NCBI GenBank assembly: GCA_004352715.1
Contig: SCFE01000086.1
Span: 84,325 to 148,324, forward strand
DNA: 64,000 nt
Reading direction: 5' to 3'
Source of the DNA: Hofstenia miamia
Taxonomy: Eukaryota > Xenacoelomorpha > Acoela
Shown: positions 28,143 through 39,443 of the stretch, piece by piece
Position numbering within the stretch: the stretch's first letter is position 1
How the letters are laid out: every line of letters begins with the position of its first letter
Translations under genes and position numbers: made by a program
Notes under the pieces: model-generated
The model's database searches: none
What the model was told of the DNA's origin: nothing
Seen by the model: only the letters and a program-made list of their open reading frames with translations

Positions 28143-29647
28143 GTTATAAGCAATATATTTTGCGTCAACAACTGTGTTAGATGTAACAGCTGCTATAAAC
28201 AACGTTTGGCAAATATTTGAACAGTGTGTGATAATTAGATTTTACTTATTATGTGCGTAATATGGTGTCTCATGTTCCACATGAATAATTAATAATTTAC
28301 CGCAATATTATGTCGTTTCAAATTAAGAAATTTCAAAAATCTATTTTTGCTTTTTAAAGCTTGAAACTGCATCGATAAGATTATTTCTAATTATTTTGAT
28401 GGCGTAATGATTAAACAAGCAGTTTTCTAATATATAAACGTACAAAAAATGTATTAATGTTTCGAATAAAAATAATAATTTGTTTTTCAACATTATTGAG
28501 TTTTATAGTTCAACGAATTTTAGGAAGTTAAGATATAAATTTCAATTGGATAATTTCGATACATTAATCAATCTTAAGGTAATTTATATTCGCATTTAAT
28601 TTATTTTTAAATGGTTGAATTTTTTTCTCTGATTCTGCAAAGCCAATATTTTTTGACAAAAAGAAAATAATATAGGCATAGTTTTGACGTAACTTAGATT
28701 AAAAAAACTGTATTTCTTGCAGATGTTTTGCGTATGGTGATAAAGCAGTCAAAAATCTATTCTTATATAAATAATAACAGTAAGTTTCAACGAAATCTTA
28801 TTTCTCTTATCAATCAAAAAATTTCTACAAATCTTTTTTCATTTGAATAATCGAACAAAGGAACCTTTACACCAATGTTAGACTGATGGTTATGTGATAT
28901 TGCTTTTATTCTAGGCTTACAAGAATTTATTTGTTTCTATATAAATATTTGTGTTTGCATTAGAAACGTTTTGATATTTTCCTAATGCTTTCATCTAATG
29001 TATTCCAATACTCGCTGATAACTTTACAAATGGAATTTTTCATTTTTAAACATGCATTTATTACTTCTCTCATTAAAGCATTAAAGTTAAGCAACTTACA
29101 AAGTTAGAAGTGATAATAAGCGATTTTCAAAAGACTGTATTTGCTGTTATTAATTAACTTATAACTTACTAATAAATGCTTAAGCAAATTATATTGTTCT
29201 AATTGCAAAAAGGTTTTGCTGTAGCTGTTCGCTAGTATTAGTGCACAATATTTAATGATATTTTACAGTCATATATGTATTGATATTAATTGTTTTTCTA
29301 AAATTTCTTATAAAACGTATAGTTTTGTATTCATACTGCCACTTTATTTAGTCTCATATTAATAATCAATTTCTACGCCTAAGTAACTTACTTTATTTAC
29401 GTGATTTTTTTGTCAGATTCTATGTATAGCTTCAACTTACTACAAACTAGTTTTACTGATTCAGGCGCAAAGATCATGAATAGAGTTTTTGCTAGATTTA
29501 GAGTAAATTTATACCGAAAATTCTAAGTCCTTAAATTCTCAATGACAACTTCAAATTCTTCATGGCATCAATTGGTGACAATACATTATGAAGGGTCATC
29601 TACGTAAAAGTAAATACTGCTCAGTGAAGAATAAAATGATGGGAAAT

Positions 29648-29650
<3 letters not shown>
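28143..29650. other. 5' flank of BAR paralogue 1
   Basis: AT-rich DNA upstream of the minus-strand BAR start codon. The promoter must lie here or beyond, but no clear TATA or CCAAT arrangement stands out. Confidence 0.4.

Positions 29651-29702
<52 letters not shown>
29651..29702. repeat. (AT)n microsatellite
   Basis: A pure AT array of about 50 bp. A second AT array lies at 30856-30882, at the far side of the neighbouring 1000-N gap. Confidence 0.95.
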
Positions 29703-29707
<5 letters not shown>

Positions 29708-29855
29708 TCTTTCCTTCTCACAGCTTCAGACTGATGTGAACTTCAACTTGAGGAACTCACCATTTTCCAAGCACTCTGAAATCTTTCTTTCAGTTACCAA
29801 GATTGAGGTATTGGAATCAAAAACCAAAATAATCTGAAGGAGATTTCTTCCTATT

Positions 29856-30855
29856 NNNNNNNNNNNNNNNNNNNNNNNNNNNNNNNNNNNNNNNNNNNNN
29901 NNNNNNNNNNNNNNNNNNNNNNNNNNNNNNNNNNNNNNNNNNNNNNNNNNNNNNNNNNNNNNNNNNNNNNNNNNNNNNNNNNNNNNNNNNNNNNNNNNNN
30001 NNNNNNNNNNNNNNNNNNNNNNNNNNNNNNNNNNNNNNNNNNNNNNNNNNNNNNNNNNNNNNNNNNNNNNNNNNNNNNNNNNNNNNNNNNNNNNNNNNNN
30101 NNNNNNNNNNNNNNNNNNNNNNNNNNNNNNNNNNNNNNNNNNNNNNNNNNNNNNNNNNNNNNNNNNNNNNNNNNNNNNNNNNNNNNNNNNNNNNNNNNNN
30201 NNNNNNNNNNNNNNNNNNNNNNNNNNNNNNNNNNNNNNNNNNNNNNNNNNNNNNNNNNNNNNNNNNNNNNNNNNNNNNNNNNNNNNNNNNNNNNNNNNNN
30301 NNNNNNNNNNNNNNNNNNNNNNNNNNNNNNNNNNNNNNNNNNNNNNNNNNNNNNNNNNNNNNNNNNNNNNNNNNNNNNNNNNNNNNNNNNNNNNNNNNNN
30401 NNNNNNNNNNNNNNNNNNNNNNNNNNNNNNNNNNNNNNNNNNNNNNNNNNNNNNNNNNNNNNNNNNNNNNNNNNNNNNNNNNNNNNNNNNNNNNNNNNNN
30501 NNNNNNNNNNNNNNNNNNNNNNNNNNNNNNNNNNNNNNNNNNNNNNNNNNNNNNNNNNNNNNNNNNNNNNNNNNNNNNNNNNNNNNNNNNNNNNNNNNNN
30601 NNNNNNNNNNNNNNNNNNNNNNNNNNNNNNNNNNNNNNNNNNNNNNNNNNNNNNNNNNNNNNNNNNNNNNNNNNNNNNNNNNNNNNNNNNNNNNNNNNNN
30701 NNNNNNNNNNNNNNNNNNNNNNNNNNNNNNNNNNNNNNNNNNNNNNNNNNNNNNNNNNNNNNNNNNNNNNNNNNNNNNNNNNNNNNNNNNNNNNNNNNNN
30801 NNNNNNNNNNNNNNNNNNNNNNNNNNNNNNNNNNNNNNNNNNNNNNNNNNNNNNN
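29856..30855. other. 1000-N scaffold gap
   Basis: Exactly 1000 N, a default size, so the true length is unknown. Just left of it (29740-29855) the minus strand has a short open stretch ending in a good donor-like site (AAATG|GTGAGT). It could be an exon edge but is not called as a gene. Confidence 0.95.
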
Positions 30856-30882
30856 TATATATATATATATATATATATATAT

Positions 30883-33085
30883 TGGTGTTGTGCGGGTAAA
30901 TCCCACTGCATCTATGTAACTGGCTTAATGAACTTTTCTTCACTGAATTTTAACAGAGTTTCAAAATCGCGAATTATATTCGCAAGAATACACAGATAAA
31001 TTTTATGAAGCAAGACTGCAAAATTAATAAGTAGAGCGTTTGTTTTTCTATTTGAAATATTTGAAATTATACCTAAAGAAACTAATATGCTATAAAAAAT
31101 ACTACCATTATATATTTTTAATTGTGTAATTATGCTATTATGTTTTTATGATTTGTATTATGCAATTAAAGTCTTTAATGCTAATATAGTAAAAAATACA
31201 GAATAATCAAATTTCTTAAGAAATTCAAATATTCAAATGCTTGCATGGCTCGAACTCGAATTGAGCCTAAAAATTCGACTCGCAGGTGAGATTAAGGCTA
31301 CTCATCGCTGAATATGATGTGAATCTCGGAGGTGTTCAGGAAACAATTGAAAGCTAATCATGTACTGGCAGTAATGCTTCGGAAAAATGTAGTGAATGAT
31401 CCAGAAAAATTTCAGCAAATTCACCAAATAGCAACTGCGACGATACTGCATTTCTTTACTCAGAAGTCGAATAATACAATTCATGCATCCAAAAATAGGC
31501 TGGCCCATCGATTTGGTAAGCGGTTAGAAATACAGAAGCACACTTCAGAACAACTAGCACTAGCTATAAGGCGAGTGTTTAATATGAAGAACTCTCGAAT
31601 AATTTGGTAGATATTTTTGAAGGAGGGGCGTTTGTGACGATACTACATATGAAGCATTCTTTATAATTGCATAACGTCTGATCCTTTGCTATTGTTAAAG
31701 GGAAAAGTCATTATAATTAAATACATTGCTTGAAAAAGTGTTATTCCTTATCGTAAAGGCCAATCTTCGTGCTAACATTCTATTTGTACTGTCCGGTTTC
31801 GACTAAAGTTGCAAATCAACGCTTCAGCAATAAATGCATGGTATTTTTGTTGTTATTATGATCACAACATAACTTCGCTTGTTTGCATAGTACATTGTAC
31901 TTTATTACAAAGAACAATTAACACAACCAAAAATCGTAATTGCTCATACTTATTTTTTAGTTTTTCAGCAGTTTTTCATTATCTGGCATCATGTGCATTG
32001 TTATATCATCAATATTTTATTAAAAATATTAAATATATTGTGAATAATCTTATATATATATACAAACTATATAAGTATAAAAATCATAATGGATGAATTA
32101 AATAGCTCCAAATGTCTGCATAAGAATAATCATTTAATTTGAATAGATATACATAAGAGAATTGTGATTCGAAACGCGAAACCATTTGTAATAATATATT
32201 TCCGCATGACGTCATAAAAAAGCCAAATATTCAGTAAATCTTTGAGCAAAAAACACCCTTAACCTTAACCATAATTGATTCTGAGCACAAGTTGACGATT
32301 TGGCTTGCGGCAGAGCCGGGGCCGGTAATTACTGAGTTGTAAACCGTTTGGAAAATTCCAAAAACTTAGGTAATTTTAGCGGCCAATTTAAAAAAATATT
32401 TTTTGTTTTATCCAATAAGAAAGTAATATTTTGTTAGCTTGGGAGAAGATTTTATAAAAATCTAAAGTTTGAGAAAACTTTATGGTATTGCAATTAAGAT
32501 ATCAATACAATTTCTCTTTCTACAATGTCTGCTTCACTTTTCTATAAACTGAGTTGTTGTGCTTTTTGATAGTGTATTCCTCCTTCCATTTTTTATGGAA
32601 CTAATCATGGGCGTCGATTATGAGGTGGATGAAGGGGATTCACCCCCTCCCAAAATTTTTAATTTTGAAACAATCATGATTTCTACACCTAAAATTTTTT
32701 TAGTAAAAAATTATTTTAGCAATTTATTTAATAGTTAAATTAAAAATTATTAAGAAATTTTAATTGCAATTTACCCTCCAAATCAGCATCATTGTAATTA
32801 TAACACGTTGTTATGCTGCTAGCAGCTCATTCTATTACATTTATCAAAGAAAATTGGAAGTGGTTATAATTTTCGACTATTTTGGCTGCTATAAAGCAGT
32901 TAGTAACAGTAAACCAGACAAGCTCATACTGTGTCACGTGCCCAACACGCAGCCCTAGTTAAACGTGTTTATGAGCTAGACAAAAGCTGAGGAACATGGG
33001 CATTAATCTACTAATGCCTATGGCCAACAAGAAACATAGTTTCTTAGTCAGTCTTAATAATGGTTGCATATGGTTAGGTGAGACA
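30883..33085. other. Intergenic, one unassigned open frame
   Basis: A frame of about 90 codons at 31332-31610 (+) has a helical, Gln/His-rich composition but no recognisable family. A palindromic TGACGTCA occurs at 32206-32213 and a C-rich repeat fragment near 32610-32650. No supported gene. Confidence 0.4.
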
Positions 33086-33403
33086 TACAGTGGCGGAAAA
33101 AAGTAATAAGACAGTTCTGACTTAATTATCGAAATCAGCATAATCCGTAATTGCTGATATAGGACAAACACTTCAACCCTTGATAATAATGTATTGTTGA
33201 TGGACATTTACATAATCCATAACATGAGTGGAAATCCCCTCTCAAGGAAGCGCAGTGCGTGTTTGATGTGCAGGTTGACTATTGTTGTGCGGAAATATGT
33301 AATGAGACACTTGACTTAATATTTCTTTGAAAATCGGTAGCTTCCTGATTGACAAGATAAAGCAGCAATTAGCGAGGGCTAAAGTGTGCATCAAAACAGT
33401 CCT

Positions 33404-33719
33404 CAGGGGACACATCCATTCTATGTCATCATGCCTTACACGACGGTTGAATTGCGAAAACTTGTTGGTCAAAAGAGGGACTATCATTGAGTCTAATTTC
33501 AAAGTCTTTGTCAATTCCAAGAAGTACAGTTGGGAGAATTGCAAAGCAAATAGAAACNCAGGGGACACATCCATTCTATGTCATCATGCCTTACACGACG
33601 GTTGAATTGCGAAAACTTGTTGGTCAAAAGAGGACAGAGGGACTATCATTGAGTCTAATTTCAAAGTCTTTGTCAATTCCAAGAAGTACAGTTGGGAGAA
33701 TTGCAAAGCAAATAGAAAC
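33404..33719. repeat. Duplication around single N at 33558
   Basis: 33404-33557 recurs at 33559-33719. The second copy has a 7-bp insertion. The copies are separated only by one N, so this is an unmerged overlap or two alleles. It covers the start of the Tc1 transposase. Confidence 0.9.
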
Positions 33720-34767
33720 CGCGGAACACCGGAAGTTGCTTCAAAGTCCGGCAGGCCAAGAAAAGTGACTTCAACCTCTGAGAGACACCTCATTAGATTA
33801 TCAATGTCCATTCCCCATTTGACTGCCAGACAGCTTCAAGTTGACTGGAAGGATAGTAGTATAGATTCGAGTGTAGGAGATCCCACTTTTTTCTGATTGG
33901 TCGAGAGGGTTGGCCTTTGACCTGAGACGCCGTGGATATTGCCGGTGGTGTTTTACTGACGTCATGGAAGTCATGTACTTTTACTAGTTTTTGTGTTATT
34001 TATATGATCTAATTTCCCACATTACTTACATTTTTTAGTTTTACTTTCCCACATTACCTTACATTTTTTNCTAAGACGACATGGACTTTTTGGGAGAACA
34101 GCAGCTAAGAAGCCATGGTTGACCAAGAAGCAAAGAATGTCTCGATTCAATTGGGCGAAGGGATGTGAAAGGTCAATGACTTCCAACGATTGGCAAAAGG
34201 TTGTGTTTTCGGATGAAAGCAAAATTCAGTTAAAGCCAAATGTTACTGTCCGTGTACGAAGACCTACTGGCCCTCAGTACAGATACCACCCTAGGTTTAC
34301 GGCTAAAACCGTTAAACATGGAGGTGGAGCAATAATGGTGTGGGCAGCAATCTGGGCGTCCGGGAAGAGAGTCATTGCAAAAGTTGATGAGAACATGAAC
34401 AGCTTGCAGTACACAAGAATTTTGGAGGCTCACCTCATCCCACGTCTTTGTGACAATGAACTGCTACAGCAGGATGGTGCGCCTTCTCATACATCCCGGC
34501 TATCAAGGCAGTTCATGGAGGACAATGGAATCGGAGTCCTACAAAGTTGGCCAGCAGTCACCTGATCCCAACACCATCGAGAATTTGTGGACAGAGCTGA
34601 AGGAAAGAGTGCGGGAAAGATTACCTTCGAGTTTGTCAAAGCTTTGGGATGTTACTAAAGAGGAATTCGCAGCTATACCCAATGACTACATCAATAAGCT
34701 CTTTGAATCCATGGAAGCTCGAATTTCAAGCTGCATTCGTAATAAAGGCAACCCAACTGCCTACTAG
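33586..34767 (+). pseudogene. Tc1-like transposase, disrupted
   Basis: A DDE transposase of the Tc1/mariner superfamily that would cut and paste the surrounding element. The N-terminal paired-type HTH is seen (LSLSLISKSLSIPRSTVGRI), then, after a frameshift near 33715, a GRPRK hook motif. The catalytic region resumes at 34071: VVFSDESK (first Asp), LLQQDGAPSHTS (second Asp) and, after another frameshift near 34557, SPDPNTIENLW (Glu), about 34-35 residues on. The C-terminus ends at 34767. Between the two halves lies a foreign insertion (about 33853-34069). With at least two frameshifts and an insertion, no active protein can be made from this copy. Confidence 0.92.
33853..34069 (+). mobile_element. 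Promoter-module insertion inside Tc1 transposase
   Basis: This stretch interrupts the transposase and shares sequence with 36.1, 46.7 and 55.6 kb. It has one CCAAT box in reverse (ATTGG at 33896-33900), a decayed second box (ATTGC, about 42 bp on) and a palindromic CRE at 33957-33964. Its downstream part, with TTTCCCACATTAC repeats, matches the complement of 55584-55640. It ends at a single N (34070), so most of the inserted element may have been collapsed. Confidence 0.8.
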
Positions 34768-35088
34768 ATACTTTTTTTAATCTGTATTGTGTTTCTATTC
34801 AGCTGAATACAGATTTGAAATGTTTTTTCATGGCAGCCAACAAGGCAAGTGCATTTAACATTTGTTGTCTCATTACTTTTTTTCCGACCTGGATTGGAAT
34901 GGCCAAGATCAATGTGCTCAGGAATATTCCACATGACATACAATTATCTTTTAAGTATCTTTAAAGTACTACAATCGATATGCCATTCCGGAGAGAGCAA
35001 TTTATCCTGAAAATCAGAATAACATTATGTTATAACTTTCTGTTTTAACCTACTCTTGTTACTGTCTCATTACTTTTTTCCGCCACTG

Positions 35089-36060
35089 CAGACATTTAGT
35101 TATTAAATTTAAGTCCATGTATCTAAAACATTTTTTCATTGCAATTTGAATGGAGCTGAGACAAATAATTATCTAAAAGAAATGACTTGCTTAATAAAAG
35201 GTATTGATATTATGTTCAGATGATAAATAAAGCATAAATACTTAATTGCATGTCTGTTTTCTCTTGTTACAGTGCATAAATATTTTATATATAATCAATG
35301 TTTTTTGCAACATTATATTTTCGCATTTATGTAGTACAATACATATAATATTGCCGCTGTTCCTGAATCAGAAACATATTCAAAATCTATATGATGTGTG
35401 GCTTGCATATCAAATTCTTATTCCAGAGGTTCTCATTTTTACAGAAGTGTTTAAAATACTGAAGTTGATGCTTGTAACCAGGGGTGTTAAAAAATCAAAT
35501 GCACTATTATTTTTTATTAAATATTTAAAATATAAATAAGTGCACTTATTTTTAAATATGATTCCTGTTCACAGCCTAAGCTACATTAGGATAGTGGGTT
35601 TCGTTTTTTTTTATTATATGTAAATGTCACATTTAAGTAGTGATTTTAAATGTGTGATTTAATTTAACTGCCACCAATTTAGCTTCAAATTGTGGTCAAA
35701 CTAAAGTAGGTTACCTTCTTTAATAATAGGTTCCTGTGTACTATAATTGTGATTTGAATGTATTAAGCAATAAATAAATCCGAACGCACAAGTGTTGTCC
35801 TAAGCTCTTTAATTCAAATACAAAATTCACCATTTGGTTTTTGTTGTAGCCTATTTTTCAAAGGCACAACCTTATATACATTTAGTACAAATGCAATTCG
35901 TTTGCTTCACACATTGAACTTAAATTCTGATGTAAAATTTTTTGAAGATCGGTGAATTTAAAAATACAATAAATACTTGATAATTGACTTCAAAACAACT
36001 ATGCTGAAAGCAAGAAATGACAAAATCCACAATCTAACTAATTTTTTTTACTAATGAAAA
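35089..36060. other. Intergenic, no recognised gene
   Basis: Only short AT-rich frames (for example 35246-35539 +), with no domain or splice support. Confidence 0.45.
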
Positions 36061-36096
36061 GGTGCAATTTAAGTGTAGTTGGCACAAGTAGTATTA

Positions 36097-36383
36097 ATTG
36101 GGCAGAAGTTCGTTCCACTTTTTTCTGATTTGGTCGAGAGGTGGGCAGAAGTTCGTTCCCCTTTTTTTTGATTGGTCGAGAGGTGGGCAGAAGTTCGTTC
36201 CACTTTTTTCTGATTGGTCGAGAGGGGTGGCCTTTGATCTGAGACGTCGTGGATATTGCTGGGGGTGTTTTACTGACGTCATAATGTGTTGACTGATTAA
36301 ACAAGTCAGTCTATATATTCGCCCAAATTATCAGATAAAATCATTATTTTTCTTCTACGCAATTTCGTCTCTCACTCTTGGCA
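36097..36383 (+). promoter_or_regulatory. Tandem CCAAT / CRE / TATA promoter module
   Basis: Three tandem units (GTCGAGAGGTGGGCAGAAG plus a CACTTTTTTC-GATTGG segment) carry inverted CCAAT boxes. Intact ATTGG is at 36097-36101, 36171-36175 and 36213-36217, with an ATTTGG variant near 36129. A perfect palindromic CRE (TGACGTCA) lies at 36274-36281, a TATA box (TATATA) at 36312-36317 and an ATG at 36384. This order is what an NF-Y/CREB-driven RNA polymerase II promoter looks like. Transcription factor use is inferred from motifs only. Confidence 0.75.
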
Positions 36384-36532
36384 ATGTCTGTTGAAACATT
36401 AGTATCTGGTTCGCTTGGCAATCTGTTTGACGAGCTATGTACAACTCCACCACCAGCCTCCAACTATAATCCGTTAACACAAGAGATGATGAACGCACCG
36501 CCTGTGCCTATAAAAGAAAAACGCAAAGCTCC
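36384..36532 (+). CDS. Unknown protein N-terminus, cut by gap
   Basis: The frame starts at an ATG 72 bp after a TATA box and stays open for about 50 residues until the 1000-N gap. It begins MSVETLVSGSLGNLFDELC and becomes Pro-rich and then basic (PPVPIKEKRKAP). Codon composition is less AT-biased than the neighbouring DNA, so it is probably real. No domain is visible. Since the same promoter module sits upstream of a hAT transposase fragment at 54.6 kb, this may be a transposase or other element-encoded N-terminus, but that is inference. Confidence 0.5.
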
Positions 36533-37532
36533 NNNNNNNNNNNNNNNNNNNNNNNNNNNNNNNNNNNNNNNNNNNNNNNNNNNNNNNNNNNNNNNNNNNN
36601 NNNNNNNNNNNNNNNNNNNNNNNNNNNNNNNNNNNNNNNNNNNNNNNNNNNNNNNNNNNNNNNNNNNNNNNNNNNNNNNNNNNNNNNNNNNNNNNNNNNN
36701 NNNNNNNNNNNNNNNNNNNNNNNNNNNNNNNNNNNNNNNNNNNNNNNNNNNNNNNNNNNNNNNNNNNNNNNNNNNNNNNNNNNNNNNNNNNNNNNNNNNN
36801 NNNNNNNNNNNNNNNNNNNNNNNNNNNNNNNNNNNNNNNNNNNNNNNNNNNNNNNNNNNNNNNNNNNNNNNNNNNNNNNNNNNNNNNNNNNNNNNNNNNN
36901 NNNNNNNNNNNNNNNNNNNNNNNNNNNNNNNNNNNNNNNNNNNNNNNNNNNNNNNNNNNNNNNNNNNNNNNNNNNNNNNNNNNNNNNNNNNNNNNNNNNN
37001 NNNNNNNNNNNNNNNNNNNNNNNNNNNNNNNNNNNNNNNNNNNNNNNNNNNNNNNNNNNNNNNNNNNNNNNNNNNNNNNNNNNNNNNNNNNNNNNNNNNN
37101 NNNNNNNNNNNNNNNNNNNNNNNNNNNNNNNNNNNNNNNNNNNNNNNNNNNNNNNNNNNNNNNNNNNNNNNNNNNNNNNNNNNNNNNNNNNNNNNNNNNN
37201 NNNNNNNNNNNNNNNNNNNNNNNNNNNNNNNNNNNNNNNNNNNNNNNNNNNNNNNNNNNNNNNNNNNNNNNNNNNNNNNNNNNNNNNNNNNNNNNNNNNN
37301 NNNNNNNNNNNNNNNNNNNNNNNNNNNNNNNNNNNNNNNNNNNNNNNNNNNNNNNNNNNNNNNNNNNNNNNNNNNNNNNNNNNNNNNNNNNNNNNNNNNN
37401 NNNNNNNNNNNNNNNNNNNNNNNNNNNNNNNNNNNNNNNNNNNNNNNNNNNNNNNNNNNNNNNNNNNNNNNNNNNNNNNNNNNNNNNNNNNNNNNNNNNN
37501 NNNNNNNNNNNNNNNNNNNNNNNNNNNNNNNN
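36533..37532. other. 1000-N scaffold gap
   Basis: Default-size gap immediately after the start of an open frame. A short (AT)n/(TG)n tract follows at 37533-37560. Confidence 0.95.
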
Positions 37533-37560
37533 TACATGTATATATATATATGTGTGTCTG

Positions 37561-39443
37561 AATGTGTATTTGTCTCTGACATACTGTAGTATGGTAATGG
37601 CATTGATCATGTGGTCTTGATTGGTTTCTGTAGCCATTATTAATAACAAAAAAGGAAATTTAAGTTTGACTAATAATTGTAAAAATATACAGGAATATAC
37701 ACATGTAGAATTTTGAAGTGAATTACTGTAAGCTGATAAATTTAATAAGGTAAGCTATCAAATACTCAATTAATACCATGGTTGTGACCAAGCCATCTTT
37801 GCTGATTCAGAAATTGCTCAAAAATATAAAAACCACTTACCTTTGAAAGTTTGATGAGTTAAATTTCATAATGTTTTGTCAACTATTAATGAATCGCTTT
37901 TTGGACAAGAAATTAAAATGCTCAAAGCATTTTTCAAACAAGTTTCCTGAATATAGTTATACAAACTTTTCAGATTTCTCCAAAAAGTAGAATTCATGTA
38001 CAAACAAAAATGTCTATTGAGGGGATGAATTGGCAAGCAAATTTAGATCAAGAACAAAAAGTTTAAAAATTTGCTTAATATCATACAATATGTAAAAAAA
38101 TTATATTTAAAATACTAGTACAAACTGTTAATTTATAGCTCAGCATTTGATATTTGAAATTGTTTTAGTGCATGATATTTTCTTTATATGAAATGATAGC
38201 AAGTTAAATTTGTAAAGCTTTTCAAGATCTCACAAAACAAATACTTCAAAATTTTGAAAAGCTTTATCAAACAACCAAATACCAAGTTTATGCACTTGCA
38301 GAAAACTTATCAAGATTTTAGCAAAACTTCAATTTTTTTATGCCTAGAGGAAGTCACCATTTAGATATATTCCATAGTTACTTTTTAAATAAATTTCAAA
38401 ATTACCCCCTAAGCCATTAATTTTGTAAAACAACATTAGCAACAATGCAGCCAAACATGACAATACATGAAAAAGTTAGAGCAAGGATAAAAGGTCTACG
38501 GAGTGTTGGGGACTATATAAATCCAAGATATTATGATTAAGGGAATATGTAGTAAGAAATCTAACTGATAACTATTGAGGATCTGTAGAAAATTGAATAA
38601 AAAATTATTACAGAGGCTGAAGAAAACAAGTTATACCAAAGTGGCATCAAGATAGAAAAACTATTATGTAACAGTAAGGTGGGAAAGCTAGACAAATGCT
38701 GCATACTTATAAAAAAGTATGAGAAAAGAGAAAAAACAACTGGTTAAGGAAGAAAGAAGCTGAAGCATTGATAATGAGATTTCAGAAGGAAGCTGAGTGA
38801 AGAAACATTTTTGGAGAAAGAAGTTAAAGTACGTGCAATATGCAGACTATTTAAGAATGAACTAGGGAAAGAAGACTATCTAATAGCAGGAGTATGAAGT
38901 TGGCACCGAATAAATATAACTTCAGGAAAGACACGTGAAGGCATCTGAAGCAATGAGCTGGAGCAGGCAGAATTGGCAACAATCAAGAGATAAATGTTGT
39001 GAAATTACAATTTAGGGAATCATAGAAAAATGGAATGTGAGAATACTATGAGATTTAAACATATATAGACAGTACAGACCTGTGAAGCAAATTCAACTAA
39101 ATATTTCAGTGGGTTTTAAAAGTCAAAGAATGAAAACAGTGAAAACATAGAGCCTTACAAAATGATAGCAATGTCTAAATCGAGGAAAAGGCTAAGATAA
39201 AAAAGAGCTTAATAACAAATTTTAGAGATTGTGGTTTTTGGAGAAATGGGAGCAATAGCAAAAAAGCTCTAGAAGAGCAAATAATTCCTAGGTGTGGAGG
39301 TAAAGAAACAAATATTATTAGAAATAACGTGAGTTCTAGGAAACAAAATCTGAGGTCGACAGTAATCAAAGCCCTTTACGAAATTATCTTTCCAAAAAAC
39401 ACAGGTAAAACTGTATTTTGCTAATACAACACTTCTAATGAAT
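37561..39443. other. Intergenic, purine-rich coding-like relic
   Basis: From about 38450 to 39400 the plus strand is purine-rich and gives many Lys/Glu-rich broken frames with numerous stops. It looks like an old decayed coding sequence, perhaps transposase-derived, but no motif allows assignment. Confidence 0.35.

Larger units (their letters stand above)
33088..35088 (+). mobile_element. Tc1-like transposon with IR/DR ends
   Basis: The outer ends are inverted: CAGTGGCGGAAAAAAGTAAT at 33088 and its complement ending at 35088. A second, similar 25-30 bp motif lies about 200 bp inside each end (about 33296-33322 and 34863-34891) in the same direction as the outer one. This is the inverted-repeat/direct-repeat plan known from Sleeping-Beauty-type Tc1 elements. 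The left flank is TA; the right flank is CA, probably a mutated TA target duplication. The body carries a broken transposase, an assembly duplication at an N and a foreign promoter-like insertion. Confidence 0.92.

Noticed and set aside
29726-30943. Very long frames spanning N gaps (also at 36.4-37.6, 39.4-40.5 and 46.8-47.5 kb)
   Set aside because: They are open only because N runs translate without stops; the sequence on either side does not support one protein.
31332-31610. Gln/His-rich frame of about 90 codons
   Set aside because: Plausible composition but no family, no clear ATG start at its 5' end and no splice evidence; left unassigned.
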